Source: Hyphomicrobiales bacterium (GTDB taxonomy: Bacteria > Pseudomonadota > Alphaproteobacteria > Rhizobiales > Methyloligellaceae). Taken from it: a stretch of DNA of 45,560 nt. A model generated the notes under the pieces. The model was not told the DNA's origin. It searched no databases and saw nothing but the letters and a program-made list of their open reading frames with translations. Below, in pieces: positions 24,071 to 32,402 of the stretch (within the stretch, counting starts at the first letter, position 1; every line of letters starts with the position of its first letter). Location of the stretch: NCBI GenBank assembly GCA_021775575.1, contig JAJFHO010000054.1, positions 1-45,560 on the forward strand, written 5' to 3'. The translations under genes and the position numbers were made by a program.

Positions 24071-24934
24071 ATGATGAACATTCACCAACCGGTCTATCTG
24101 GAAGACAAGCTTGAGGAGGTCGAGAGCAGCGGCAAGCTGGCCTATCGCTCGCAGACGCTGCCGACATGGTGCCCGGGGTGCGGTTATTTCTCGATCGTCG
24201 AGGGCGTCAGCAAGGCCATGACGGACCTCGGCCTCAATCAGAAGGACACTGTTTGCGTCTCGGGGATTGGGTGCGCATCGCGTTTCCCGTTTTTCATGAA
24301 TACCTTTGGCTTCCATTCGCTGCACGGGCGCGCCTTGCCGGTGGCGACGGGCATCAAGGTTGCCAATGACGATTTGACGGTCATTGTCGTGGGCGGCGAC
24401 GGCGATGCCTTCGCCATTGGCGGCGCGCATATCCCTCACGCCGCCCGGCGCAACATCGATATCACATACATCCTGTTCGACAACGGCGTTTACGGTCTCA
24501 CCAAAGGCCAGACCTCGCCGACATCGATTGTCGGTTTCAAAACAACGACAACGCCTTATCTCAACGTCGACCAGCCTTTGAATCCTCTGATGATGTTATT
24601 GTCCTACGGAGCGAGCTGGGTTGCGCAAGCCTATGCGGGCGAACCCCATCATCTCACCGAGATGATCGAGGCCGCCGTCGCTCACCGCGGGTTCTCCTAT
24701 CTGCATGTGCTTTCGCCATGCGTCACCTTCGACAAGACGTCCATGACCTATAAAAATCTGGGCATGACCGTGCGGCCTCTTCCCGGCGATCACGATACGT
24801 CGGATTTCGCGGCCGCAATGGCGGCGGCTCAAAATACCGATCTCCCCCAACTCGGCGTCTATTTCGCAAAAGAGCGTCCGACGCTAGCCGACGGCTTGAA
24901 TGAGATTGCGGCGCGCGCTGAAGCAACGGTCTGA
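24071..24934 (+). CDS. korB: 2-oxoacid:acceptor oxidoreductase, beta (ThDP) subunit
   Basis: A 287-residue ThDP-binding beta chain. Trp-Cys-Pro-Gly-Cys-Gly near residues 34-39 starts the cysteine set for a [4Fe-4S] cluster, with a third Cys in Gly-Ile-Gly-Cys-Ala-Ser-Arg and a fourth in Ser-Pro-Cys-Val-Thr near residue 217. The ThDP/Mg motif is Gly-Gly-Asp-Gly-Asp-Ala with Asn-Gly-Val-Tyr-Gly-Leu-Thr-Lys-Gly-Gln about 30 residues later. His-Gly-Arg-Ala also matches KorB. It pairs with the fused gamma-alpha chain encoded just upstream. It is the last gene of the operon; about 260 bases follow before the next gene. Confidence 0.9.
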   Translation: MMNIHQPVYLEDKLEEVESSGKLAYRSQTLPTWCPGCGYFSIVEGVSKAMTDLGLNQKDTVCVSGIGCASRFPFFMNTFGFHSLHGRALPVATGIKVANDDLTVIVVGGDGDAFAIGGAHIPHAARRNIDITYILFDNGVYGLTKGQTSPTSIVGFKTTTTPYLNVDQPLNPLMMLLSYGASWVAQAYAGEPHHLTEMIEAAVAHRGFSYLHVLSPCVTFDKTSMTYKNLGMTVRPLPGDHDTSDFAAAMAAAQNTDLPQLGVYFAKERPTLADGLNEIAARAEATV

Positions 24935-25197
24935 TTTGACCCAGGAGCCACGCCGCGTTTGAGGTCCGCCCCGCCTTAGAATGCGGATGTCGGCCGGCGC
25001 AAATTGCAGCCTCCGCCTTGCGCCACTTCCGGAAGCCCGAGACAGTCGCGGCCATCGCTCGGCTATCGGCTGAAAGTCCCGGTTGCCATCCGGCCAAACT
25101 AGAGTCTGGATCCTATCACCCACTCGACAGGGTTAAGGCCATTCAATATTCTTGCACTCGGCCTGACACAAGAAATGGTTAGGCGAGGAGACATGCG

Positions 25198-25722
25198 ATG
25201 AAGGCCTTGGTTGCGTACGGCACAACGGAGGGGCAAACTCGAAAGATTGCCGAAACTGTTGCGGCACAAATCCGTGAACAAGGCCATGAAGTGCAGCTAT
25301 TCGACACATCCGGCCTGCAACGCGGCCTGCACCCGGAGACGTTTGACAAGCTTGTTGTCGCCGGATCAGTGCACGAGCAGCTGCATCAGGAGAGCGTGGA
25401 AATCTTCGTTGCCGCAAATGTCAAAAAGCTTCAGGCAAAGCCAACGCTGTTTATCTCGGTCAGCCTGGCAGCAGCATTCGAGGACGGATCGGCGGAGGCC
25501 CAGGGCTATGTTGATAGCTTCCTGAAGAGCGTCGGCTGGCACCCTACACAAAGCCTGTTGGTCGCTGGGGCTGTGCGACACGGTGAGTATGGGTACCACA
25601 AAGAACAGATACTTGCACATGTCGTTCTGGAAGGCCGGGATCTGGCCGACCCAGGGATTGATCATGAGTTCACCGACTGGGGATCCCTGGCCGAAGCTGT
25701 CGAAAGATTCATCCAGGCGTAA
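25198..25722 (+). CDS. flavodoxin-domain protein (HemG-like)
   Basis: A 174-residue flavodoxin-fold protein. The FMN phosphate loop Tyr-Gly-Thr-Thr-Glu-Gly-Gln-Thr is at residues 7-14, and the middle loops have Gly-Ser-Val-His-Glu and Val-Ala-Gly-Ala-Val-Arg-His-Gly-Glu-Tyr. The size and the long insert match HemG-type (menaquinone-dependent protoporphyrinogen oxidase) and related stress flavodoxins, but whether it works in haem synthesis is unclear. A good AGGAG-type ribosome site precedes the ATG. As the gene follows the 2-oxoacid oxidoreductase operon, it could act as its soluble electron acceptor. That is inference from position only; its own promoter is likely in the 263 bases upstream. 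Confidence 0.75.
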   Translation: MKALVAYGTTEGQTRKIAETVAAQIREQGHEVQLFDTSGLQRGLHPETFDKLVVAGSVHEQLHQESVEIFVAANVKKLQAKPTLFISVSLAAAFEDGSAEAQGYVDSFLKSVGWHPTQSLLVAGAVRHGEYGYHKEQILAHVVLEGRDLADPGIDHEFTDWGSLAEAVERFIQA

Positions 25723-26024
25723 GAGCCGAAATAGTCAGACACTCTGTGTCGATCCTCTCCGCTGTCCACCCGACAGTCATGAAGAAACCCGGCGGAGTCG
25801 GGTCTGCAGCGCGCGAATTCGATCCGTGACCATCGGGAACATATGGGCGGCTGACGGACCAGCCAATTCGATATTGGCTTTCAAGCGCTTAGGACCATGC
25901 CCATCCCGAGCGCAGCGTCGGGACATTATATTGACACTTTATGGTTGATGACTCTTCGCTTGTAGCCTTGAAGTAATGCGTACCCGTTCTCGCGTTTCCG
26001 AGGGCGGACGAGGGAAGTAAAAGC
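25723..26024. other. intergenic stretch with an inverted repeat before the TRAP genes
   Basis: This 302-base stretch shows no coding frame I trust. It holds a perfect 7-bp inverted repeat, AGCCAAT-TCGAT-ATTGGCT, at 25861-25879, and a perfect -35 hexamer TTGACA at 25931-25936, though no good -10 follows at the right distance. The repeat is not followed by a T-run, so I read it as a possible operator for the TRAP genes rather than a terminator. Confidence 0.35.
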
Positions 26025-27251
26025 ATGAAGCGTCGAAGCATCCTCGCTGGTGCGGCGGGGATTTCTGCGGCAACTGTCGCGACCGCACTCGGGGCGCCTA
26101 ATCCGGCGTTCGTACAAGGCCGCCGAACCTTGAAAATGGTTACGGCCTGGCCACGTAATTTTCCAGGATTGGGAACAAGCGCCGACCGTCTGGCCCGGTC
26201 CATCACGGCGGCATCCGACAGTGAGATCACCGTCGAGCTGCACGCCGCTGGAGAGCTCGTCCCGGCAGGCCAGGTGTTCGATGCGGTCTCCAAAGGCGAA
26301 GCGGACATGTACCACGCCGCCGAGTATTACTGGGACGCCAAATCCAAAGCCTTCAATTTCTTCGCATCGGTGCCCTTTGGCATGACGGCGCTCGAGCTCG
26401 ATACCTGGCTGTTAAAAATGGGCGGACAAGAGCTTTGGGATACGCTAGCCGGCAAGTTCAACATCAAATCGCTGGCCGCCGGCAATACGGGCGTGCAGAT
26501 GGGCGGGTGGTCGAACAAGAAGATCGACTCGCCCGAGCAGCTGAAGGGCCTCAAGATCCGCATGCCGGGGCTGGCCGGCGACGTCATGCGCAAGCTGGGC
26601 GCGCAAACCATTTCCGTGACTCCGTCCGACATGATTACGGCTCTGAAGTCGGGACGCATCGACGCCACCGAGTGGCTGGGCCCCTGGAGCGACATGGCGC
26701 TCGGTCTGCACAAGGCCGCCCGTTACTATTACTGGCCTGGATTTCAGGAGCCCGGCACAATGGTCAGCCTCGGTATAAACCGTGAAACATGGGACGATCT
26801 CAAGCCCCGGCACCGGCGCCTGATCGAGCTGGCGAGCCACGCCGAAAGCCAGCATATGCTGGCCGATTTCAACCGCAAGAACAGCGAAGCCATCTCCGCC
26901 ATCCGGAAAGTGAAGTCGGTCGAACTGACGCGCTATCCCGACGCGGTGCTGCTCGCCTTCGCAAAGGCTTCCGACGACGTCATCGCGCAGTCCGTAAAAG
27001 GCGATGTCATCGGTGAGCAGATCCATTCCAGCTTTATGGAGACCCGGGCTCAACTCGCGCGGTGGATGAAGTATTCCGACGAGGCCTATCTGGTGGCACG
27101 GCGTCTGCCTTTCGCCTACAGCCGGCTGCCGCGTGTTGGCGCATCGGCGCCGTCCAATAACACCCCCTCGGAGCAGCGCCGCCCGGCACCAAGACCAAAA
27201 CCGAGGACCGCGGCCGCCCAATCACCATTGGATCAATTTAACGAAAACTAG
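26025..27251 (+). CDS. dctP: TRAP transporter substrate-binding protein DctP (first of two)
   Basis: A 408-residue exported binding protein with a Tat-type signal (Lys-Arg-Arg-Ser-Ile-Leu at residues 2-7, Ala-rich core). The DctP core has the ligand Arg in Lys-Ile-Arg-Met-Pro-Gly-Leu-Ala-Gly-Asp-Val, a Gln in the Gly-Val-Gln-Met-Gly-Gly strand and a Glu-Trp pair in Ala-Thr-Glu-Trp-Leu-Gly-Pro-Trp. The same Gln/Glu/Trp set coordinates the cation that bridges to the 2-oxoacid in TakP of Rhodobacter (from memory), so a 2-oxoacid ligand is likely. The last 45 residues are Pro-, Arg- and Ser-rich with no fold, longer than usual. No dctQ or dctM is adjacent in the window. A close paralogue follows. 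Confidence 0.85.
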   Translation: MKRRSILAGAAGISAATVATALGAPNPAFVQGRRTLKMVTAWPRNFPGLGTSADRLARSITAASDSEITVELHAAGELVPAGQVFDAVSKGEADMYHAAEYYWDAKSKAFNFFASVPFGMTALELDTWLLKMGGQELWDTLAGKFNIKSLAAGNTGVQMGGWSNKKIDSPEQLKGLKIRMPGLAGDVMRKLGAQTISVTPSDMITALKSGRIDATEWLGPWSDMALGLHKAARYYYWPGFQEPGTMVSLGINRETWDDLKPRHRRLIELASHAESQHMLADFNRKNSEAISAIRKVKSVELTRYPDAVLLAFAKASDDVIAQSVKGDVIGEQIHSSFMETRAQLARWMKYSDEAYLVARRLPFAYSRLPRVGASAPSNNTPSEQRRPAPRPKPRTAAAQSPLDQFNEN

Positions 27252-27305
27252 AGCCGCAAGGACCGCGCGAAGGCGGACAGCGGCGGCGGAGACATCGAGG
27301 AAACG

Positions 27306-28484
27306 ATGATGAAGCGCAGAACATTCTTGACCGGCGCCGCCAGCGCCGCGGCGACGGTCCCGGCGGCCTTTCCATCACCGGCTATCGCCGAAGGCAAGCG
27401 GACCTTGAGGCTCGTCACGGGTTGGTCGCAAAATACGGGCGGTTCCGGCGTCGCCACCGAGCGGGTCGCCAAGACGATCAACGAGGTCGGCGAAGGAACA
27501 CTCGAGGTCAAGCTGGAGTGGAACGAGCGTTTCCCGAAGCGGCTCGACGCATTCGACGCGGTCTCGAAAGGCGACGCCGAGATGTATTACGCGCCGGAGA
27601 CCTACTGGCACAAGAAATCGGCCGGCTTCAACTTCTTCACATCCCTGCCCTATGGCATGACGCCGCTGGAGCAAGAGGCATGGCTCTCGGTCATGGGCGG
27701 CCAGGAGTTGTGGGACGAGCACTCGGCACGCTTCAACATCAAGCCCTTCGCGGCCGGCAACACGGGCTGTCAGATGGGCGGCTGGTATAATAAGGAGATC
27801 AACACGCTCGAGGACTTGAAGGGCCTGAAGATCCGCATTCCCGGAATTGCGGGTGACGTGCTCAAGCGCGCCGGCGCCGAGCCCGTCCGCTTGCCGCGCA
27901 AGAAGATCATCCCGGCCCTGAAGTCCGGCACGGTCGATGCGGCCGAATGGATCGGTCCGTGGTCCGACATGAATGTGGGTCTGCACAAGGCGGCGCGCTA
28001 CTATTATTATCCGGGCTTCCATGCGCCGGGGAATGTGTGGGCCCTCGGACTCAATCTGGATGTCTGGCGCTCCTTGTCAAAGGCGCAGCAGGAACTCATC
28101 GGTCTCGCCTGCGCCTCGGAGCACCGGCACTCCCTCGCCGAATTCGCCAGCCGCAACGGCACGTTCCTGACCAAGCTCATCCAGGAACATGGCATCGAAC
28201 TCAAGCGCTTCCCGCGGGACGTTTTGAACGAGCTTGGACGGATTTCGGGCGACGTCGTCGCCGAGGCCGTGAGGAAGGATGCGTTACTGAAGCGGATCTA
28301 CAAGAGCTTCATCACCTCGCGCTATGACCTCCTGCGCTGGGCAAAATACTCCGACGAGGCTTTCATGGTCGCGCGCCGCGCCGCCTTCAAGTTCGAGGCG
28401 CCGCGCCCGGCGCGCACAGTGCGACGGACGCCGCCAAGCCCTGAGAAGAAGATTATCAAATCGGAATTCGTTCCGCGGATCTAA
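27306..28484 (+). CDS. dctP: TRAP transporter substrate-binding protein DctP (second of two)
   Basis: A 392-residue paralogue of the previous gene product, with over half of residues identical across the central domain by eye. It begins Met-Met-Lys-Arg-Arg-Thr-Phe-Leu with a Tat-type signal cut after an Ala-Ile-Ala. Key ligand residues are kept: Arg in Lys-Ile-Arg-Ile-Pro-Gly-Ile-Ala-Gly-Asp-Val, Gln in Gly-Cys-Gln-Met-Gly-Gly-Trp, and Glu-Trp in Ala-Ala-Glu-Trp-Ile-Gly-Pro-Trp. It also ends in a basic, Pro-rich tail of about 35 residues. Genes are 54 bases apart and likely co-transcribed. The membrane subunits must be elsewhere in the genome, or these proteins serve as sensors or scavengers (inference). 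Confidence 0.85.
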   Translation: MMKRRTFLTGAASAAATVPAAFPSPAIAEGKRTLRLVTGWSQNTGGSGVATERVAKTINEVGEGTLEVKLEWNERFPKRLDAFDAVSKGDAEMYYAPETYWHKKSAGFNFFTSLPYGMTPLEQEAWLSVMGGQELWDEHSARFNIKPFAAGNTGCQMGGWYNKEINTLEDLKGLKIRIPGIAGDVLKRAGAEPVRLPRKKIIPALKSGTVDAAEWIGPWSDMNVGLHKAARYYYYPGFHAPGNVWALGLNLDVWRSLSKAQQELIGLACASEHRHSLAEFASRNGTFLTKLIQEHGIELKRFPRDVLNELGRISGDVVAEAVRKDALLKRIYKSFITSRYDLLRWAKYSDEAFMVARRAAFKFEAPRPARTVRRTPPSPEKKIIKSEFVPRI

Positions 28485-28688
28485 CCTGGATCGGAACCGG
28501 CCCGGCTGTTCGGTTCGGGAACCAGCGTAACGACCACACCGAAAGGGTATCCGCCGGACGCCTGAAAGCAGACATTGAGCCACCGAATTTCCGCTCGGCA
28601 TTCCAAAGCGGTCGTTGCAAAAGTTGCCGCTGAACAGCGGCTTCATGCCAGAAGCCCACATCCATGCACCGTTTTTCCCCGGTTCACT

Positions 28689-28716
28689 TTGAATTGTCTG
28701 TTTTTAAGCGTAGAAT
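28689..28716 (+). promoter_or_regulatory. sigma70-like promoter of the caspase-like gene
   Basis: TTGAAT at 28689-28694 and TAGAAT at 28711-28716 are separated by 16 bases, within an AT-rich patch. A start of transcription near 28723 would give a leader of about 35 bases before the ATG at 28759, which supports that start over the in-frame GTG at 28723. Confidence 0.45.
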
Positions 28717-28758
28717 TCATCTGTGCAGGCGCAATTGATGCAACCTCGGGAGCGGTTG

Positions 28759-30114
28759 ATGTCCAGGGCTGCTGCACAAATTGCAATTTTTCTTCTCCTG
28801 ATCTTGGGTCTGCTCACGCCTGCGCAGGCTGAACGCCGCGTTGCGCTGGTGATCGGCAACGCATCCTATGAACATGCCACGCCCCTGAGGAACCCGAAGC
28901 ATGACGCTGAAGCGATTGCGACTATTCTGGTGAAGCTCGGTTTCGAGGTCGTGAAGGGCATCGATCTCGCCTACCGGGATTTCGGCCGCACGATAGACCG
29001 GTTCCGCGCCGTGCTGGAAGATGCCGATGTGGCGCTGTTCTTCTATGCAGGCCACGGTCTGCAGGTGAACAGCAGCAACTATCTCGTCCCCGTCGACGCC
29101 AAGCTCCGGTATGAGGATAGCCTGGAGCTGGAAGCGGTGACCCTGAAGACGATCCTGCGGCTGATGGAAAAACGGAGACGCACCAATCTGGTGTTCCTGG
29201 ACGCCTGCCGGGACAATCCGCTGTCGCGCAATCTGGCGCGCGGCATGGGCACGCGCTCGGCCGCCATCGGACGCGGCCTCGCGCGCGAGGAAACCGGTGT
29301 CGGCACGATGATCGCCTTTGCCACCCAGCCGGGCAATGTTGCGCAGGACGGCAACGAGGAGAACAGCCCGTTTACCCAAAGTCTGGTACGGCACATTTCA
29401 ACGCCGGGACTGGATGTGGCGCTGATGATACGGCGCGTGAGGCAGGATGTGATCGATCTCACGGGCGGAAGGCAAATTCCCTGGCAGCAATCATCGCTGG
29501 TCGCGCCTTTCAAGTTCAGGCCGGGCGGCACCGTCGCAGTAGCAGTCGCGAACCGTGTGCCCGGTTCAGAGCCCCGACAGCAGGAAAGCCTCACGGAGGT
29601 TGAACAGGAGTTCTGGAACGCGGCGCGCCGAATTGGAACGACTTTGGTCTACACGGTCTATCTGAAGCAGTTCCCGCAAGGAAAGTTTGCCGCCCTTGCC
29701 CGGCAGGAAATCAAGCGGCTCGAGCCACCGGAAGCACCGGCAGGCGATCCCAGGGATACCCTGGACTCCCGCGAGCTGGCGCTGGCCGTGCAAAAGGAAC
29801 TCGCCCGCGTCGGTTGCAGCCGGGACACGCCCGATGGCGACTGGGGCAGCAGAAGCCGCGCGGCACTTGAGCGATTTAACACTCACGCCAGACGCAATTT
29901 GCCGACGCATCAACCGACCTTGCAGGCCATCGATGCGATCAAGGTGAGGATAGCGCGGGTATGCCCTGTTCAGGCCGTGAAAGCGAAACCGGCGAAGAAA
30001 AAAACCGCACAGACCGCCAAAACGCCCGCGCCGGATAAGAAACCCTCCCCTGACTCCTTTCTTTGCAACGAATTGCAAGTTGGTGAAGAGTGCTATCCGT
30101 CAGACGGACAGTGA
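28759..30114 (+). CDS. exported caspase-like (peptidase C14) protein
   Basis: A 451-residue protein with a signal peptide (1-24, cut after Ala-Gln-Ala) and a caspase p20-like domain at about 25-255. The catalytic pair is visible: His99 in Phe-Tyr-Ala-Gly-His-Gly and Cys150 in Leu-Asp-Ala-Cys-Arg-Asp-Asn-Pro. A spacer with an Phe-Trp-x-x-Ala motif follows, then a peptidoglycan-binding-like repeat (about 330-375, with Gly-Asp-Trp-Gly-x-x-Ser-Arg-x-Ala), a Lys/Pro-rich linker and a short Cys-containing tail. These alphaproteobacterial proteins are called metacaspase- or caspase-like; their targets are unknown. Start 28759 is chosen because GGGAG lies 6 bases upstream and the signal peptide begins there. 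It converges with the membrane protein gene at 30160. Confidence 0.87.
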   Translation: MSRAAAQIAIFLLLILGLLTPAQAERRVALVIGNASYEHATPLRNPKHDAEAIATILVKLGFEVVKGIDLAYRDFGRTIDRFRAVLEDADVALFFYAGHGLQVNSSNYLVPVDAKLRYEDSLELEAVTLKTILRLMEKRRRTNLVFLDACRDNPLSRNLARGMGTRSAAIGRGLAREETGVGTMIAFATQPGNVAQDGNEENSPFTQSLVRHISTPGLDVALMIRRVRQDVIDLTGGRQIPWQQSSLVAPFKFRPGGTVAVAVANRVPGSEPRQQESLTEVEQEFWNAARRIGTTLVYTVYLKQFPQGKFAALARQEIKRLEPPEAPAGDPRDTLDSRELALAVQKELARVGCSRDTPDGDWGSRSRAALERFNTHARRNLPTHQPTLQAIDAIKVRIARVCPVQAVKAKPAKKKTAQTAKTPAPDKKPSPDSFLCNELQVGEECYPSDGQ

Positions 30115-30117
30115 TGT

Positions 30118-30151
30118 GAGTGCCGAATTGTTGCGCAGAAGCTGCGCACTC
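30118..30151. terminator. nested inverted repeat between convergent genes
   Basis: In the 45-base gap between the stops of two convergent genes, GAGTGC (30118-30123) pairs with GCACTC (30146-30151), and an inner TGCGCA-GAAGC-TGCGCA (30132-30148) forms an alternative stem. There is no U-run, so it is not a textbook intrinsic terminator. Its position suggests a bidirectional transcript end or mRNA 3' protection. Confidence 0.3.
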
Positions 30152-30159
30152 CGGTTGCA

Positions 30160-31236
30160 TCATCCCGATTGCGCTAGCCACGGCAGCAGAATGAGCGGCT
30201 GATTCACCCATGACGACCAGCTGTGATTGAGAAACTGGCCGACAAAAATCTGCGCCACGAAAAACAGCCAGATGACAATGAGAAACAGACCGCGGATCAT
30301 TCTTCCCAACCGGCCAAACCTCTTTTCGCGGCGTACAGCGTCATCCGGTCGCCGCGTGGGAACCAATTCGGCCACCGCCGACCCGGCCCAAAGTTGCGGA
30401 TTGGCGTGGACCGCGGCAAACGCCGCGCGAGCGTAAACCCGTGCCGCACAGCTTCGGACCAATAGGACGGCCACAAACAGATATGCCGTCATCCAGAAAT
30501 GATAGGCATCCGCGAAGGCGCGCAGCTGCTCCGGGTCGAACCCGACAATTGGCGGATAAATCTGTTCCATGAAGACCGGAGCGCCCTTCGCCGCGAACAG
30601 CGGCAGGGCGGCGAGTGCATATAAAGCGGTAACGCCCACATAGGACCAGCCGCTGGTGCGGAGCAAACCGCGTATCCGTTTGAAGTCGAATACGGAGCGC
30701 CATGTCGACTCCACGGCCTGGTGGGCGGTGGCCATGGGCAGGTGCATGAACGTAAGGAGAGCCAGACTGACTCCAATCAATGCCACCACCGGACCAACCC
30801 AGGCTTGCTCATAGCCCTTGTTGAAGGAGTTCTCCCAACCCGCCCACCAGGACAAAAGCCAGAGAATACCAAATGGCAGCGTCAACGCGCCAAGGCCGGC
30901 AAGAGCTGCCAGGCCCGCCGACAGGTTGTCGCGCAAGCCGCCGGTCCAACGGGAAAAACCACTTCCCCGGTCGTGCGCGTCGCTGATCAGCCAGTTGGGC
31001 CATTTTCTTTTCGAATGCAGGGCGGGCTGCTTGGCCTGGCGGTAGAAATGACGTCGAACGTCACCGGCCATTTTGCGGGCAAACCACCCCAGGGCGATAA
31101 TCGCTGTGACCGGCGTCAGACACATAAGCACGCCGACGGCCAGTTTTACGGCGCCGGATATCGCGCGGCCAACCCAGCCAATCAGCCCGGTGCGTTCGCT
31201 CGGTGGCGCCGGCATATGCGGCGTGGCGGCGGTCAC
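30160..31236 (-). CDS. polytopic membrane protein of unknown function
   Basis: A 358-residue integral membrane protein with about six hydrophobic segments (roughly 28-52, 108-130, 146-166, 195-215, 245-262 and 315-337). Between the first two lies a basic cytoplasmic loop rich in Arg, Lys and His. I do not recognise the family. It starts with GTG at 31236, whose last bases overlap the TGA of the upstream gene (GTGA), so it is translationally coupled to the Tat-exported phosphatase-fold protein. The pair probably acts together at the inner membrane, but the reaction is unknown. Confidence 0.75.
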   Translation of the reverse strand: MTAATPHMPAPPSERTGLIGWVGRAISGAVKLAVGVLMCLTPVTAIIALGWFARKMAGDVRRHFYRQAKQPALHSKRKWPNWLISDAHDRGSGFSRWTGGLRDNLSAGLAALAGLGALTLPFGILWLLSWWAGWENSFNKGYEQAWVGPVVALIGVSLALLTFMHLPMATAHQAVESTWRSVFDFKRIRGLLRTSGWSYVGVTALYALAALPLFAAKGAPVFMEQIYPPIVGFDPEQLRAFADAYHFWMTAYLFVAVLLVRSCAARVYARAAFAAVHANPQLWAGSAVAELVPTRRPDDAVRREKRFGRLGRMIRGLFLIVIWLFFVAQIFVGQFLNHSWSSWVNQPLILLPWLAQSG

Positions 31237-32402
31237 GAAAAAATCTCGGAGATGGGGCCGGTCTCGGCTTGGCCAGTCCTGAAGCCCATAACGGCGCCGA
31301 CTGTGGGCGCGATCATGCTCTGGTCCTGGACCTTGTCGAGCGTGCGGCCTTTTTCGATACCGGGGCCGAGAATGAGCGCCCAGATCTCATGCGCCGACCG
31401 CGTGTTGAAGTGATGCTGAAACGGCACGTCCATCAGCGGATTCGCGTCACGGCCGCAGTCGGGAAGGATGACGAAGACGGTGCGGCCGCGATAGTGGTCC
31501 GATGTGTCGGCAGCGGAGACCAGCTGACGCAAACCGTCGTCGATGATCGCGATTGCGCGGGTATAATGCGACGCGTTGCCCCAATGCACATAGTCCGGAT
31601 CCTGATAATTGATCATCATCAGACGCGGACGCAGCTCTTTCATGGCCCGCAGCGCCAATTGAGTCAGGAGCCGGTCGCCGCGCTGATTGACCAGGCCTGA
31701 ATCGCCAAACTCCGACCGCCAGCCAGACCAGAATTTCTCGATTTCCTCCGACGGGACATGCTCATGTCCGAACAGTTCAAACTCTTTCAATTCGGCAAGT
31801 TTTTTGGACGCGGCAACGAGGTCTTCATCGCTTCCGTCCCGGCGCGCCAATTTGCGGCCGAGATTCCAGATCTTGTACCGGTAGAGGCTCAAGACTTCGG
31901 AACGATAGGCGACGCCAAAATGGCGATGCGTGCCAAAGGAGTAGAATTCCTCCTGCGGCCGGTCCTCGCCGTTGATCAGAAGCGACTGATGCGCGGGCAC
32001 GACAAACGCCTTGCGGAAATATTCGAACAGTGTCGGTGCGGCTGGCACAATTTTGCGCGTCAGCCCTGTACTGCCGGCATCCCGCCAGGCCGCATATCGG
32101 CCGGTGAGAATATTGATTGTGCCTTCGGCGTGGCTCGTGTCCATACCGTCGATTTCGGCGATGCGGACATCTGGGATGAGGACCCCGCGTTTCGTGAGCG
32201 TATGCCTGAGGAATGGTGCGAAGCTATGTTCAGGGTCGACTGTCTCACGCCGCCGGACGCCGCCGCCGAAACGGACGATGACGACGTTGGGCCCGCGGTA
32301 AGATCGCGTCGCCGCCTCAGCGGCACCAGGCACAAAGCCCAGCTTTGCCGCCGCCAGGGAAGCGGCAATGCCGCCGGTGAAGGTCCGCCGTCCAATTGCC
32401 AT
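31233..32402 (-). CDS. Tat-exported alkaline phosphatase-superfamily protein
   Basis: A 389-residue protein with a Tat-like signal (Gly-Arg-Arg-Thr-Phe-Thr-Gly at 4-10, cut near residue 31). The rest follows the alkaline phosphatase/sulfatase fold: a Ser/Thr group and Thr-Gly (about 89-101, Ile-Leu-Thr-Gly-Arg-Tyr), Asp-Pro-Asp-Tyr-Val-His-Trp-Gly for metal binding, Pro-Asp-Cys-Gly-Arg-Asp and a later His-His and Ser-Ala-His-Glu-Ile-Trp, then Leu-Gly-Pro-Gly-Ile. The N-terminal metal Asp expected after Val-Val-Ile-Val is replaced by Phe-Gly-Gly-Gly, so it may be inactive or use another ligand. Likely hydrolysis of a phosphate or sulfate ester in the periplasm. It is coupled by a 4-base overlap to the next membrane protein gene. 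Confidence 0.7.
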   Translation of the reverse strand: MAIGRRTFTGGIAASLAAAKLGFVPGAAEAATRSYRGPNVVIVRFGGGVRRRETVDPEHSFAPFLRHTLTKRGVLIPDVRIAEIDGMDTSHAEGTINILTGRYAAWRDAGSTGLTRKIVPAAPTLFEYFRKAFVVPAHQSLLINGEDRPQEEFYSFGTHRHFGVAYRSEVLSLYRYKIWNLGRKLARRDGSDEDLVAASKKLAELKEFELFGHEHVPSEEIEKFWSGWRSEFGDSGLVNQRGDRLLTQLALRAMKELRPRLMMINYQDPDYVHWGNASHYTRAIAIIDDGLRQLVSAADTSDHYRGRTVFVILPDCGRDANPLMDVPFQHHFNTRSAHEIWALILGPGIEKGRTLDKVQDQSMIAPTVGAVMGFRTGQAETGPISEIFS

